From Planctomycetota bacterium (GTDB lineage Bacteria; Planctomycetota; Planctomycetia; Pirellulales; Pirellulaceae), in assembly GCA_963204915.1 (NCBI GenBank), contig CAUJHS010000094.1:91375-155374 (forward strand): 64,000 nt of DNA, written 5' to 3'. Under the pieces are notes generated by a model. It had not been told where the DNA came from, made no database searches, and worked only from the letters and a program-made list of their open reading frames with translations. A program made the translations under genes and the position numbers. Shown here piece by piece: positions 53,222 through 62,351 of the stretch. How positions within the stretch are numbered: the first letter of the stretch is position 1; every line of letters starts with the position of its first letter.

Positions 53222-55171
53222 ATGGCCTTCACTACGATGAAATCCATGAGCGAGCACTCTCCCAATTTTGCCGGACTGCGGGTCGCGGCTTTTGAAAGCC
53301 GCCGTGCGGACGACATGGCGCGTCTGATTGAGCGATACGGCGGCGTTCCGTTCGTTAGTCCGTCCATGCGAGAGACCCCATTGGAGGATCTTCGCCCCGC
53401 CATCGACTTTGCCCATCGTTTGGTTTCAGGCGAGATCGAAGTCGTCATCTTTCTTACCGGCGTTGGTTTTCAGCATTTAGTAGCTGCGGTGGAACGCCAT
53501 ATCGACCGGCAGCGGTTCCTCGATGCTCTAAAAGATGTCACGACCATCGTGCGCGGACCGAAACCGCTGACCGCGTTAAGAGAGGCGGGGGTAACTCCGA
53601 CCTTGCGTGTGCCCGAACCAAATACATGGCGCGAGATACTGACGACAATCGACGAGAACCTCAACCTGGCGGGCCACACGGTCGCCGTGCAGGAATACGG
53701 CAAGACGAATCCCAGCTTAATCGCGGGACTAGAAGCGCGAGGAGCGACCGTGATTCGCGCGATGGCGTACCAGTGGAGCCTGCCCGAGGATTGCGCTCCG
53801 CTGGAGGAGAATGTAAAACGCTTGGCCGAAGGCGCCTTGGACGTGGTCCTGTTTACGTCGGCACAGCAGATTGAACATGTTCTCGAAATTTCTCAACGCT
53901 TGGGATTGGAAACCGAAGCGTCGGAAGGTTTGCGTCGCGCGGTGGTTGCTTCCATCGGCCCCACGACGAGCGAGCGACTTCGCGACGAAAACCTGCCCGT
54001 CGATGTGGAACCCGAACATCCGAAAATGGGACACCTTGTGACCGCCGCGGCCGCGGAAAGTCCGTCAATCTTGCGCCGCAAGCAATCGATCTTGTCGACG
54101 CTTTCCGGACCGGCCTCGCATCCGCTGGATGCGAATGCACCTTGGTATGACAGTCCTTTCATGCGAGCTTGCCGTCGCGAGCCAACGCCGTATACGCCGG
54201 TATGGCTCATGCGACAGGCCGGCCGATACATGGCCGAGTATCGGGAAGTGCGCGCCAAGACAACATTCCTCGAACTTTGTAAGAATCCTCAATTGTGCAG
54301 CGAAGTGATGGTCACGGCCGTCCAAAAGCTGGGCGTCGACGCAGCGATCATCTTCTCCGACTTGCTTCCCATTCTCGAACCGATGGGACTCGACTTGGAA
54401 TTCGCCAAGGGCGAGGGGCCGGTGATTCACAATCCCGTTCGAGAACCCGCCGACGTACAGCGCGTTTTGGAGCTGGAAAGTGTCGATGCGCTGCATTTTG
54501 TCATGGAGACCGTGCGTCAAACGCGACAAGACCTTCCCGAAGATATTCCGTTGATCGGTTTTGCGGGGGCGCCGTTCACGCTGGCGAGTTACACGATCGA
54601 AGGCGGGTCATCGCGCAACTACCTGCACACGAAGACGCTAATGTACCGCGACGAAGGAGCATGGCGCGCGCTGATGGAGCGATTCGTTCGAGCAGTGACT
54701 AAGTACCTTAATGCTCAGATTGCCGCTGGTTGCCAGGCAGTGCAAATCTTTGACTCCTGGGTCGGCTGCCTCGGCGTGGACGATTATCGAAAGTATGTAC
54801 TGCCTTACGTGCGCGCCATCGTGCAAGGCATTACACCTGGCGTGCCTGTGATCAACTTTGCCACAGGCAACCCCGCGCTCTTGCCGCTCTTAAGCGAAGC
54901 CGGCAGCAGCGTCGTTGGCGTCGATTGGCGAATTCCCCTTGACGATGCCTGGCGCACCGTAGGACATGATCGAGCTGTCCAGGGAAATCTTGATCCGGCG
55001 GTCTTGCTTGCCGAGCCCAAGCAAATTGCTCAGCGAGCGCAACTGGTGCTCGATCAGGCAGGGGGGCGTCCTGGACATATTTTCAACCTGGGCCACGGTG
55101 TCCTGCAGCAAACTCCTGTAGAAAACGCGATAGCCCTTGTCAAAATGGTCCACGAAATGAGTGCGCGATGA
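53222..55171 (+). CDS. Fused uroporphyrinogen-III synthase / uroporphyrinogen decarboxylase
   Basis: The 649-residue chain has a HemD-like first part (about 15-275): RVAAFESRRADDMARLIERYGG, VVIFLTGVGFQHLVAAV, VRGPKPLTALREAG, VAVQEYGKTNPSLIAGLEARGA and VVLFTSAQQIEHVL. After a linker the HemE part (about 305-649) starts with TPVWLMRQAGRYMAEYREVR and continues IIFSDLLPILEPMG, IGFAGAPFTLASYTIEGG, GCQAVQIFDSWVG and IFNLGHGVLQQTP. One protein would close and rearrange hydroxymethylbilane to uroporphyrinogen III and then decarboxylate it to coproporphyrinogen III. Start could be 53222, 53237 or 53246. The frame is continuous. HemE alone is normally about 340 residues. Confidence 0.88.
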   Translation: MAFTTMKSMSEHSPNFAGLRVAAFESRRADDMARLIERYGGVPFVSPSMRETPLEDLRPAIDFAHRLVSGEIEVVIFLTGVGFQHLVAAVERHIDRQRFLDALKDVTTIVRGPKPLTALREAGVTPTLRVPEPNTWREILTTIDENLNLAGHTVAVQEYGKTNPSLIAGLEARGATVIRAMAYQWSLPEDCAPLEENVKRLAEGALDVVLFTSAQQIEHVLEISQRLGLETEASEGLRRAVVASIGPTTSERLRDENLPVDVEPEHPKMGHLVTAAAAESPSILRRKQSILSTLSGPASHPLDANAPWYDSPFMRACRREPTPYTPVWLMRQAGRYMAEYREVRAKTTFLELCKNPQLCSEVMVTAVQKLGVDAAIIFSDLLPILEPMGLDLEFAKGEGPVIHNPVREPADVQRVLELESVDALHFVMETVRQTRQDLPEDIPLIGFAGAPFTLASYTIEGGSSRNYLHTKTLMYRDEGAWRALMERFVRAVTKYLNAQIAAGCQAVQIFDSWVGCLGVDDYRKYVLPYVRAIVQGITPGVPVINFATGNPALLPLLSEAGSSVVGVDWRIPLDDAWRTVGHDRAVQGNLDPAVLLAEPKQIAQRAQLVLDQAGGRPGHIFNLGHGVLQQTPVENAIALVKMVHEMSAR

Positions 55172-55293
55172 CCCCTCCTGTTTTTGTGGCCCGCAATTTG
55201 CGATAACAGACGCCCACGCCTCCGCCCCAACCTCGCGAATCTTTCCCTTGCAGAGCCTTGCGCTGACCACCGCTTTTCCGAGCGTATTATTTC

Positions 55294-56385
55294 ATGTTCA
55301 CCCCTGTGTATTCGACGATTCAAGGTTTGTTCTATGGACCACTCTTGGGCGCCATGGATCAAGGCATTCTCTCGACCGTCGAATGGACGACATTCGCCGT
55401 CGTTGTGGCGGTCATGTTGGCCATCGATATTTTTGTTCATCGGGGAGAACATGCCGATTCCCGATCGCGGGCCATTATGTGGACCGTCATCTGGGTCGCG
55501 GCAGGGTTGGCCTTTAATGTTTACGTTTGGTGGATTCACCCAAGCGAAAGGGCGGCCGAGGAGTATTTGGCTTCCTATCTGATTGAAAAGGCGCTAAGTC
55601 TCGACAATCTGTTCGTGTTCTTGATCATCTTTAAGACGTTGCGGATTCCCGCCGCACACCAGCGCAAGGCGCTCTCGTGGGGAATCTTCGGCGCGCTCTT
55701 GTTCCGTGCAATCTTCATTTTCCTCGGCGCGGAAGCGTTGGAAAAATGGCATTGGGTCGAGTACATTTTCGCACTGTTGCTGCTTTACGCAGCCTGGCAT
55801 GCCTATCGAGAAGATCCGGCGCAGGAAGAGGAAAGCAAACTTGCGGAATGGTTGTCGCATCGCCTGCCCGTTTCACGCCACACAAAAGAGGCGCACTTTT
55901 TCACGCGGGAGAATGGGAAACTTCGTGTCACGCCGCTGTTGGTCGCCGTCATCGGTCTTGAGCTTACCGATGTAATGTTCGCCATCGATTCGGTTCCTGC
56001 CGCGTTTTCGATCACGACGGATCGTTTCATCATTTATAGTTCGAACGTATTTGCTATCCTTGGGTTGCGCTCGCTCTACATCGCGATGGCGGCGACGCTC
56101 GGGCAACTTCGCTACCTGCATTACGGCTTGGCGGCGGTTCTCGCGTTTGCGGCGGCTAAAATGCTCATTCCGGAAACGATACTTCCGATTACCCCGCTCC
56201 AGTCGGTGGGAATTATCGTCGGTTGTATTGGATTGTCGATCTGGGCCAGCGTACGCTGGGGCAAAGCTGAAATCGAGGAACTCCCTGCGAATCGAAACGT
56301 CCAGGCGATCGTTGAGGAAACGGACAACGGCCATGCCGCCCAGCCAGGCGAACCGAGCGCCAAAGTTGGCGATCGCAGCGAGTAG
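55294..56385 (+). CDS. TerC-family integral membrane protein
   Basis: The 363-residue protein has about nine hydrophobic helices and the family's two acidic intramembrane motifs, EKALSLDNLFVFLIIF and LLVAVIGLELTDVMFAIDSVPAAFS. TerC-family proteins export Mn2+ or other metal ions at the inner membrane and some aid metal loading of exported enzymes. A soluble charged loop (about 170-205) and a hydrophilic C-terminal tail lie outside the membrane. It stands on the plus strand 120 bases after the haem gene. The reported tellurite link of the name is not informative here. Confidence 0.9.
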   Translation: MFTPVYSTIQGLFYGPLLGAMDQGILSTVEWTTFAVVVAVMLAIDIFVHRGEHADSRSRAIMWTVIWVAAGLAFNVYVWWIHPSERAAEEYLASYLIEKALSLDNLFVFLIIFKTLRIPAAHQRKALSWGIFGALLFRAIFIFLGAEALEKWHWVEYIFALLLLYAAWHAYREDPAQEEESKLAEWLSHRLPVSRHTKEAHFFTRENGKLRVTPLLVAVIGLELTDVMFAIDSVPAAFSITTDRFIIYSSNVFAILGLRSLYIAMAATLGQLRYLHYGLAAVLAFAAAKMLIPETILPITPLQSVGIIVGCIGLSIWASVRWGKAEIEELPANRNVQAIVEETDNGHAAQPGEPSAKVGDRSE

Positions 56386-56422
56386 TGACCATAATCGGGT
56401 TTTGGAGCGCTCCCGGTTACAC

Positions 56423-56516
56423 CTAGTGCTTTGTCAAACCTTGGATTTGGGGTCGTGTGCCACTGCTGGCTTGCCCAGCAGTGGCGTCCCAATTTCTAGC
56501 CTTGACAAAGCACTAG
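56423..56516. mobile_element. MITE-like palindromic element
   Basis: CTAGTGCTTTGTCAA (56423-56437) is repeated inverted and exactly as TTGACAAAGCACTAG (56502-56516), giving 15-base terminal repeats of a 94-base element. Inside, GCCACTGCTGG (56459-56469) pairs with CCAGCAGTGGC (56475-56485). The ends are CTAG, possibly a duplicated palindromic target. I recall similar repeats in planctomycete genomes, unverified. It sits just upstream of the GT2 start and could affect its expression. Confidence 0.6.
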
Positions 56517-56541
56517 TCGCCGAGGCAGCGTTCCTAAGCGT

Positions 56542-57537
56542 TTGGTCAATTTGGCGTCGAAATGTACCACCATCCTCCGGACGATTGTCGTGGAAGACCG
56601 CGGTTCAAATTCCTTCAGTCCCGAGCCCGTGACGGTCGTCGTGCCAGCGCTGAACGAAGAAAGATCAGTCGGCGCGACAATCCAACGGCTCCAGGAGACG
56701 CTATCGCAAGCCCAAATACCGCATGAGATTTTGATTGTGGATGATGGCTCGACCGACCGCACCGGAGAAGTCGCATTAAAACACGGCGCCCGTGTCATCG
56801 ACCATCGGCAGAACCTTGGTTACGGACGCAGTCTCAAAGACGGCATTCTCGCCGCTGAACATGACCTAATCGCAATGACCGACGCCGATGGGACGTACCC
56901 CGTCGAACGCCTGCCGGAGCTTATTCAACTAGCACGGGACCATCACATGGTCGTCGCCCGACGTACGGGTCGAATCTACCATGGGGGCATTGTCAAGCGG
57001 TTGGCGCGGTTTTGTTTTCGTACGCTGGGCGAATTCGCTACAGGGCGACGTATTCCCGACATTAACTCAGGCATGCGAGTTCTTCGCCGGTCTCAAATCG
57101 CCCCGTTTTTCCCGGCGATCGGATCGGGATTCTCGTTCACGACGTCTTCAACCTTGTTGTACTTGCTGAACGACCTGTTTGTGTACTATCTGCCGACGGA
57201 ATACCATCCGCGGGAGGGACGTTCGAAGGTCCGCCCATTTCGCGACACCTTACGCGCCCTGCAAATCGTGATCGAGGTGATCCTGCGGTATAACCCGATT
57301 AAGATCTTTCTCTTGTTGGCGGCGCCGTTTGCGATCGCCGCCTTGGCGCTGGCATTGGCGTCGTTTGCGTTTGGTATGTTCGGTCAAGCGGTGCTGCTTG
57401 GTTTCGCAGCGTTTTTTCTGGGAGTTTCCGGAATCGTGCTGGCGCTGGGGTTTGCAACAGCGGCGCTTGTTCGTCCAAGGCCGCTACTTCACGCTGAAGT
57501 TTCGACGGCGCAGCGCTCTCATTCCACGCATCTATGA
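56542..57537 (+). CDS. Glycosyltransferase family 2
   Basis: The 331-residue protein is a GT-A glycosyltransferase: VTVVVPALNEERSV, ILIVDDGSTDRTGEVA with the nucleotide-binding Asp pair, YGRSLKDGILAAEHDLIAMTDADGTYP (DXD-type site), and GSGFSFTTSSTLLYLL. Two hydrophobic helices at about 245-310 anchor it to the membrane, resembling the polyprenyl-phosphate sugar transferase type. The start is unsure: TTG 56542 gives 331 residues, GTG 56590 gives 315. It ends four bases inside the methyltransferase gene (ATGA), so translation is coupled. Confidence 0.88.
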   Translation: MVNLASKCTTILRTIVVEDRGSNSFSPEPVTVVVPALNEERSVGATIQRLQETLSQAQIPHEILIVDDGSTDRTGEVALKHGARVIDHRQNLGYGRSLKDGILAAEHDLIAMTDADGTYPVERLPELIQLARDHHMVVARRTGRIYHGGIVKRLARFCFRTLGEFATGRRIPDINSGMRVLRRSQIAPFFPAIGSGFSFTTSSTLLYLLNDLFVYYLPTEYHPREGRSKVRPFRDTLRALQIVIEVILRYNPIKIFLLLAAPFAIAALALALASFAFGMFGQAVLLGFAAFFLGVSGIVLALGFATAALVRPRPLLHAEVSTAQRSHSTHL

Positions 57538-58271
57538 ACGCTTCTGCGGGTTATGACGATTTGCCGCAAGGCCTTGCCACGATGAGCCCGGCAATGGCCG
57601 AAATGACGCACTACCCGCGTTATTTATTTGAACAGCTGCGTTCCGCGCTTGGAACACGCATCTTGGAGGTGGGCGTGGGCTACGGGACCTATACGCCGTG
57701 GTTGCTTGAACTTGCTGAAGTTCTGGCGGTCGACATTTCCGACGACTGTTTGGAAGCTGTGGCTTTAAAACTCCAGACGAATCGCCTCAAGACGCTCCGA
57801 GTCGATTTGAATAATCCTGCATCAATCGCGGCATGTGCGCCGTTTGAAGCGGATTCGATATTTTGCATCAATGTGCTTGAGCACATTCACCACGATGTTT
57901 CTGCGCTGACCGCATTACGTCAAGCGGTTGCGTCGGGTGCGAGAATCGCGTTAGTCGTCCCGGCCCATCCCTGGCTTTATGGACGTATGGATGCAGAAGC
58001 AGGACATTTTCGGCGGTACGCGCGTTCGGAACTGCACCAGAAGTTGCAGGCGGCTGGCTGGACCGTCCAGAGCTGTCATTACATTAATGCGCTAGGGGCG
58101 GCCGGCTGGTGGTATCATAATCGCTGGAAACGCGGGCGCGGACTCGCCGACGAACACGTAAATCGAGATATGCGGCGCGCCGACCGTTGGCTGGCGAGCG
58201 TCGCACGCTGGACGGATCCCCTTTGTTCACGTTGTCTAGGGCTTTCACTGGCGGCGACGGCCCTCAACTGA
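57534..58271 (+). CDS. SAM-dependent methyltransferase
   Basis: The 245-residue protein has a class I methyltransferase motif I, ILEVGVGYGTYTPWLL (about 42-57), VLAVDISDDCLEAVA for motif II, and FCINVLEHIHHDVSALTALRQAV for motif IV. A His/Arg-rich C-terminus (GHFRRYARSELHQKLQAAGW) follows. It probably methylates a sugar or a lipid intermediate made by the operon. It overlaps the GT2 gene by 4 bases and is followed by AsnB after 24. Confidence 0.85.
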   Translation: MNASAGYDDLPQGLATMSPAMAEMTHYPRYLFEQLRSALGTRILEVGVGYGTYTPWLLELAEVLAVDISDDCLEAVALKLQTNRLKTLRVDLNNPASIAACAPFEADSIFCINVLEHIHHDVSALTALRQAVASGARIALVVPAHPWLYGRMDAEAGHFRRYARSELHQKLQAAGWTVQSCHYINALGAAGWWYHNRWKRGRGLADEHVNRDMRRADRWLASVARWTDPLCSRCLGLSLAATALN

Positions 58272-58295
58272 AGCGTTTACCGACTCATTCTGGTT

Positions 58296-60254
58296 ATGTG
58301 CGGTATTACCGGCTTTTATCATTACGCAACAACCAAGCCGGTCGACCCGCAAGACGTGACGATTGAGCGGATGACCGCCGCGCTGGCGCATCGCGGACCG
58401 GACGACACGGGCATTTACCGCGACAAAGCAGTCGCCTTGGGTCATCGACGATTGTCGATACTCGACACGTCGTCGGCGGGCCGCCAACCTATGACCGTGG
58501 ACGACCAATCGTGCTGGATTGCCTTCAACGGCGAGATATACAACTTTCGGGAACTTCGTGATGAGTTGAGAGCGTGCGGTCGTGATTTTCGCACGGCGAC
58601 CGACACAGAAGTCATACTGCACGCCTACTTGCAGTGGGGCCGTGAAGCTGTCGTGCGATTGAACGGCATGTTTGCGTTCGCCCTATGGGACGGCAAACGT
58701 CAATTGCTTTGGCTGGCGCGCGATCCAATTGGAATCAAGCCGCTGTTTTACTCTGACTTACACGGAGTTTTTCGATTTGGGTCGGAAATCAAGGCGATCT
58801 TGGCCGACTCGCAAGTGCCGCGGACGCCCGACCTTCGGGCGCTCGACGCATTTTTCTCCTTTGGTTATGTTCCCGCCCCCATGACTGGGTTTGCTCACGT
58901 TCGGCAACTCTTACCGGGGCATAGTCTCCTCGTTGAGGCGGGGCGAGTGCGCGTCGAACGCTATTATCAATTTCCCTACCCCTCGCGTCCTCCGCAAGAG
59001 ACTTCGCTTGACGAGGCGGTGGAGCGATTTGGTGAACAATTGCATGCCGCAGTGCGCCGGCAATTGGTAAGCGATGTCCCCTTAGGCGCCTTTTTGAGTG
59101 GCGGAGTCGATTCCTCGGCGATTGTCGGCGCGATGCGGCGAAGCTCCGCTTCCCCGCCGCAGGCGTTTTGCGCGGGATTCGAAGAGGATAGTTTCGACGA
59201 AACTCCGTACGCGCAACAGGTGGCGCAAATCCTCGATGTTCGTCTTCACTCGCGGCGTTTAGCGCCGGATGCGGCGGCACTGCTTCCGATGTTAGTCTCC
59301 CATGCCGAGGAGCCGTTAGCGGACAATTCCATGCTACCAATGTTCCTCTTATCGCAATTTGCCCGAGGGCGCGTCAAAGTCGCGTTGTCTGGCGATGGAA
59401 GCGACGAACTGCTCGCAGGTTATATGACCTACAAAGCTAGTCGCTTAGCCGCCTACTACCGCACCTTGCCCGGTTTCGTCCGACGGGGATTGATTCGACC
59501 GCTCGTCGAGTCGTTGCCGGCGTCTCAACAAAAGTACGGAGCGTCGATGTTAGCGCGGCGTTTTGTCACCGGCGCCGAGTACTCGCCGCCCCGCGACCAT
59601 TGCAGTTGGCGACAAATCTTTTCGCCCGAGGAAAAAAAGAAGCTCTATGGCCCGAAAATGCAATCAGCCGTCGCCGATGCGGATGCTCTCGGCGAGTATG
59701 CCGCAAGCGCCGCGGAGGCGCCGGATTGGCTCTCTCCTTTGGAACGGCGACTTCACGTTGATCTAGCGTTTCACCTTCCCAACGACATGTTGGTGAAAGT
59801 CGATCGTATGAGCATGGCGCATGGCTTGGAAGTCCGCGTGCCGTTCTTGGACTTGGAGATGATCAGGACCTGCCTCTCGCTTCCGCCGCGACTTAAACTC
59901 CATAAACAAACTGGCAAGTATATCCTCAAACATTGGTTGGCGCGCGAACTGCCGCAACGTCTGTTGCATCGGCGAAAAGCCGGCTTTATCATTCCGCTGG
60001 AGCGTTGGATGCGCGGCCCCTTATTACCCATGCTGCGAGAAAATCTTTCGCCGGGGTTTCTTGACGAAGTGGGCTTGTTCGCCAATGCCCGGGTCGATCA
60101 ATTGATTGAGCTCCACGCTTCGGGAAAACGCGACTATGCTTACCCGTTGTTTACCTTGTTGGTGTTTTCTATCTGGTGGCGCATCTGGGTGAGCGGGGAA
60201 ATGCCGGTTCAAATTTCGGAAACCGGGAGAGGGCGCATTGAAAGAACCGGATAG
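58296..60254 (+). CDS. asnB: Glutamine-hydrolysing asparagine synthetase type enzyme
   Basis: The 652-residue protein begins MCGITGF with the N-terminal nucleophile Cys2 of class II glutaminases, followed by LAHRGPDDTGIY, GHRRLSILD, FNGEIYNFRELRDEL and FAFALWDGKR. The synthetase half has the PP-motif SGGVDSS at residues 268-274 and later KVALSGDGSDELLAGY and LEVRVPFLD. It would transfer amide nitrogen to an acyl acid. In a cluster with GT2, methyltransferase and a polytopic membrane protein it probably amidates a glycan-linked carboxylate rather than free aspartate. It ends 17 bases inside the next gene. Confidence 0.9.
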   Translation: MCGITGFYHYATTKPVDPQDVTIERMTAALAHRGPDDTGIYRDKAVALGHRRLSILDTSSAGRQPMTVDDQSCWIAFNGEIYNFRELRDELRACGRDFRTATDTEVILHAYLQWGREAVVRLNGMFAFALWDGKRQLLWLARDPIGIKPLFYSDLHGVFRFGSEIKAILADSQVPRTPDLRALDAFFSFGYVPAPMTGFAHVRQLLPGHSLLVEAGRVRVERYYQFPYPSRPPQETSLDEAVERFGEQLHAAVRRQLVSDVPLGAFLSGGVDSSAIVGAMRRSSASPPQAFCAGFEEDSFDETPYAQQVAQILDVRLHSRRLAPDAAALLPMLVSHAEEPLADNSMLPMFLLSQFARGRVKVALSGDGSDELLAGYMTYKASRLAAYYRTLPGFVRRGLIRPLVESLPASQQKYGASMLARRFVTGAEYSPPRDHCSWRQIFSPEEKKKLYGPKMQSAVADADALGEYAASAAEAPDWLSPLERRLHVDLAFHLPNDMLVKVDRMSMAHGLEVRVPFLDLEMIRTCLSLPPRLKLHKQTGKYILKHWLARELPQRLLHRRKAGFIIPLERWMRGPLLPMLRENLSPGFLDEVGLFANARVDQLIELHASGKRDYAYPLFTLLVFSIWWRIWVSGEMPVQISETGRGRIERTG

Positions 60255-61608
60255 GCTACGAATTCTACGTCAACCGTTGTTGTGGCTCCTGGTACAGGCC
60301 GCGGGAGCAGGGCTGGTCTGCTGGTGGAACCACGGTTTTGTCGTGGAGTTCGTTCCCGATTCTTCGACTTACCTTGACACCGATCTGTCCTCACCCCGGG
60401 CAGCGTTTTCAGAGATCAGGACCTTGGGTTACCCATTACTCTTGGCGTGGGCCCGCGTGTTTTCTCCGTCTCTGGGTATACTCCCGTACATACACTTTCT
60501 TTTGTTTCTAAGCGCCGTATTCCTGTTGTACAGCGGGCTTCGTAGCTACGGTTTTGCACCCGTCATGGCGTTTGGCGCGGCAAGTACTTTGTTCTATTGT
60601 CGGTTCTTTTACGCGTATATTCCGTTAGTACTTGCCGATGTAGCCGGGTTATCGCTGGCCATTATCTCGATCGCGTTTTTGGCGGCAGCAATGGGCCGAG
60701 GAAAATCGCTAGCATGGATTGGTTTTGCCGTCTCGTTAGCCCTTACCTACCACGTCCGACCGGCGTACCTCTTTTTGGCGCCGCTGGCGGTGCTATTGGG
60801 TACATCCCTGTATTGGCTTCTGCCTTACGGAGCGAGAAAGGCATCAAGTTTACGCGTCAGCCTTGCACTATGTCTTGCCGTTGCGGCGCCCTTGCTGCTT
60901 TATTGCGGGCTCCGTTGGAGCGTCGTCGGCCACTTCGGATTGGTTTCCTTTGGGGGTTATAACCTTGTTGGAATTACGACGCAGTTTCTCGCACCCGAAC
61001 TGGTCGCTGAATTGCCGGAGTCCGAGCGCGAGTTGGCCTTCGCGATACTTGAAAAACAGCGTCAAACGCCATCCTGGCAACCGTTGCCGGAATACTCCGA
61101 CATTCTGCGTCAATACAATGATGCGATCTGGCGCATTGCGATTCCCGTAGCCCAGGAATTGCACGGCGCCGATCCGGTGGTCGTCAACCAACGACTTCAG
61201 GAACTGAGTAAGGCGATCCTGCTTCGACGCCCCAAAATGTATGGCGTTTGGCTCAAAACGGCGTTCAAAGAAGGCCTGGTCCGTTTAGCCGCACTCTCTT
61301 GGCTGGAACGCTCGGGAATTGCACTGCTGGCAGGTTTGGCGTTTTGCGCTGGCGTTGAAACTTACCGCCGGGCGAATGCCGCCGCTCGCCGCCCGCCAAC
61401 GGATCAGGTACAAAACTACTTCATAGAATATCACGCGGTCGTTTTGATCGGGGTGGGTTTTGCCTTGGCGAAGATGGCATTAGTCATCTTGGTCGAGCCG
61501 CCGCTTGATCGGTACCTCGCGCCCGCGGCGGTCTTTCTCCCCATGTTTTTGGCGGTCGCGCTTATCGACCGCGTCCTTCGTATATTCCCAGCTACCGAAG
61601 TTGAATAG
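60238..61608 (+). CDS. Polytopic membrane protein, GT-C-like
   Basis: The 456-residue protein has about ten hydrophobic segments. The first loop after helix 1 carries VEFVPDSSTYLDTD, an acidic Asp-Ser-Tyr-Leu pattern resembling the first periplasmic loop of lipid-linked GT-C transferases. A soluble region at about 250-345 lies between membrane parts. No stronger motif is recognisable, so a polyprenyl-phosphate sugar transferase role is inferred. The start is TTG 60238 with GGGAGAGG upstream, inside the end of asnB. Last gene of the operon. Confidence 0.7.
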   Translation: MKEPDRLRILRQPLLWLLVQAAGAGLVCWWNHGFVVEFVPDSSTYLDTDLSSPRAAFSEIRTLGYPLLLAWARVFSPSLGILPYIHFLLFLSAVFLLYSGLRSYGFAPVMAFGAASTLFYCRFFYAYIPLVLADVAGLSLAIISIAFLAAAMGRGKSLAWIGFAVSLALTYHVRPAYLFLAPLAVLLGTSLYWLLPYGARKASSLRVSLALCLAVAAPLLLYCGLRWSVVGHFGLVSFGGYNLVGITTQFLAPELVAELPESERELAFAILEKQRQTPSWQPLPEYSDILRQYNDAIWRIAIPVAQELHGADPVVVNQRLQELSKAILLRRPKMYGVWLKTAFKEGLVRLAALSWLERSGIALLAGLAFCAGVETYRRANAAARRPPTDQVQNYFIEYHAVVLIGVGFALAKMALVILVEPPLDRYLAPAAVFLPMFLAVALIDRVLRIFPATEVE

Positions 61609-61645
61609 TCCAAGAGCGCGTTTCGCGAAGGTGTGACGCCCCCAA

Positions 61646-61701
61646 TGTGGTGCACTCGCTCCGCGAGTGCCGGAAACCACTGGCGGAGCGAGCGGACCAC
61701 A
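61646..61701. repeat. REP-like palindromic repeat
   Basis: TGTGGT (61646-61651) and ACCACA (61696-61701) frame a perfect hairpin, GCACTCGC (61652-61659) with GCGAGTGC (61663-61670), loop TCC, and a second GCGGAGCGAG stretch (61683-61692). It lies in the spacer after the glycan operon and may be a dispersed element. The remaining spacer to 61908 contains only the hairpin below. Confidence 0.4.
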
Positions 61702-61809
61702 CTGAAGAGGTCATCACATCTCGATGAAATGCGCTCTAAAAGGCCAAGTTTTGTGCATTGCTCACGTCGATGCGAGGGATTGAATCCCGCGAGGCGTCGT
61801 CATCAATAG

Positions 61810-61832
61810 AAAAACTCTCCACCGGGTGAGAG
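61810..61832 (-). terminator. Terminator of the lipoprotein gene
   Basis: On the minus strand CTCTCACC pairs with GGTGGAGAG imperfectly around CG, followed by five T residues (61810-61814). It lies about 80 bases past the stop of the gene at 61909. A further copy of GGAGAGTT at 61871-61878 is inverted to AACTCTCC at 61813-61820. Confidence 0.4.
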
Positions 61833-61908
61833 GGCGATGCTCGCACAAAATGCGAACCCCCTAATCGGCTGGAGAGTTAAGACGGTTGATTTCGAGTTTG
61901 GCCTGGGA

Positions 61909-62238
61909 TTACAGCTTCCCGAGCATTTCCTTGGCCTTCGCTTTGGCGGCGTCAGGACTGGTCGAGGACTCCAGCGCCGTGAGATCGCTTAGCAGCGCGT
62001 CCCCCTTGGCGGCGTCAGTCGCCTTGATTTGTTCAAATAGCGGACGCAGTTCGCCAATCCCGCTGCCAAGTTCACCTGTCTGAGCGACGTTCTCCAACAC
62101 CGCCTTGGCTTGATCGGCAGGCTGAACGGTGGGGGGGGTCACAGCTTCGCTGTCCGAGCCTGGCCCACTGCCGCAACCAAGCATCGCAACAACCGTACAA
62201 AGCAGCAACATCCTTAGAAAATTCATCAGTCTACCCAT
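61909..62238 (-). CDS. Small lipoprotein of unknown function
   Basis: The 109-residue protein has a hydrophobic signal and a lipobox, MLLLCTVVAMLGCGSG, so Cys22 is expected to be lipidated. The mature part is Pro/Thr-rich at first, then helical (LENVAQTGELGSGIGELRPLFEQIKA, AKAKAKEMLGKL). No family is recognised. An alternative start at 62226 (MNFLRM) is possible. It follows the DUF1559 gene on the same strand by about 110 bases and may be a companion of it. Confidence 0.7.
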   Translation of the reverse strand: MGRLMNFLRMLLLCTVVAMLGCGSGPGSDSEAVTPPTVQPADQAKAVLENVAQTGELGSGIGELRPLFEQIKATDAAKGDALLSDLTALESSTSPDAAKAKAKEMLGKL

Positions 62239-62351
62239 TCGTTGTTCCGGTTTTGAACGCGAAAATGGAAGTTGGAGTTCAACCCTGAGATCGCGACCGG
62301 ACGCGCTCAGGCGTGAACTCCAACTTGTACTTGCTCGATAGAAAATCGAAC

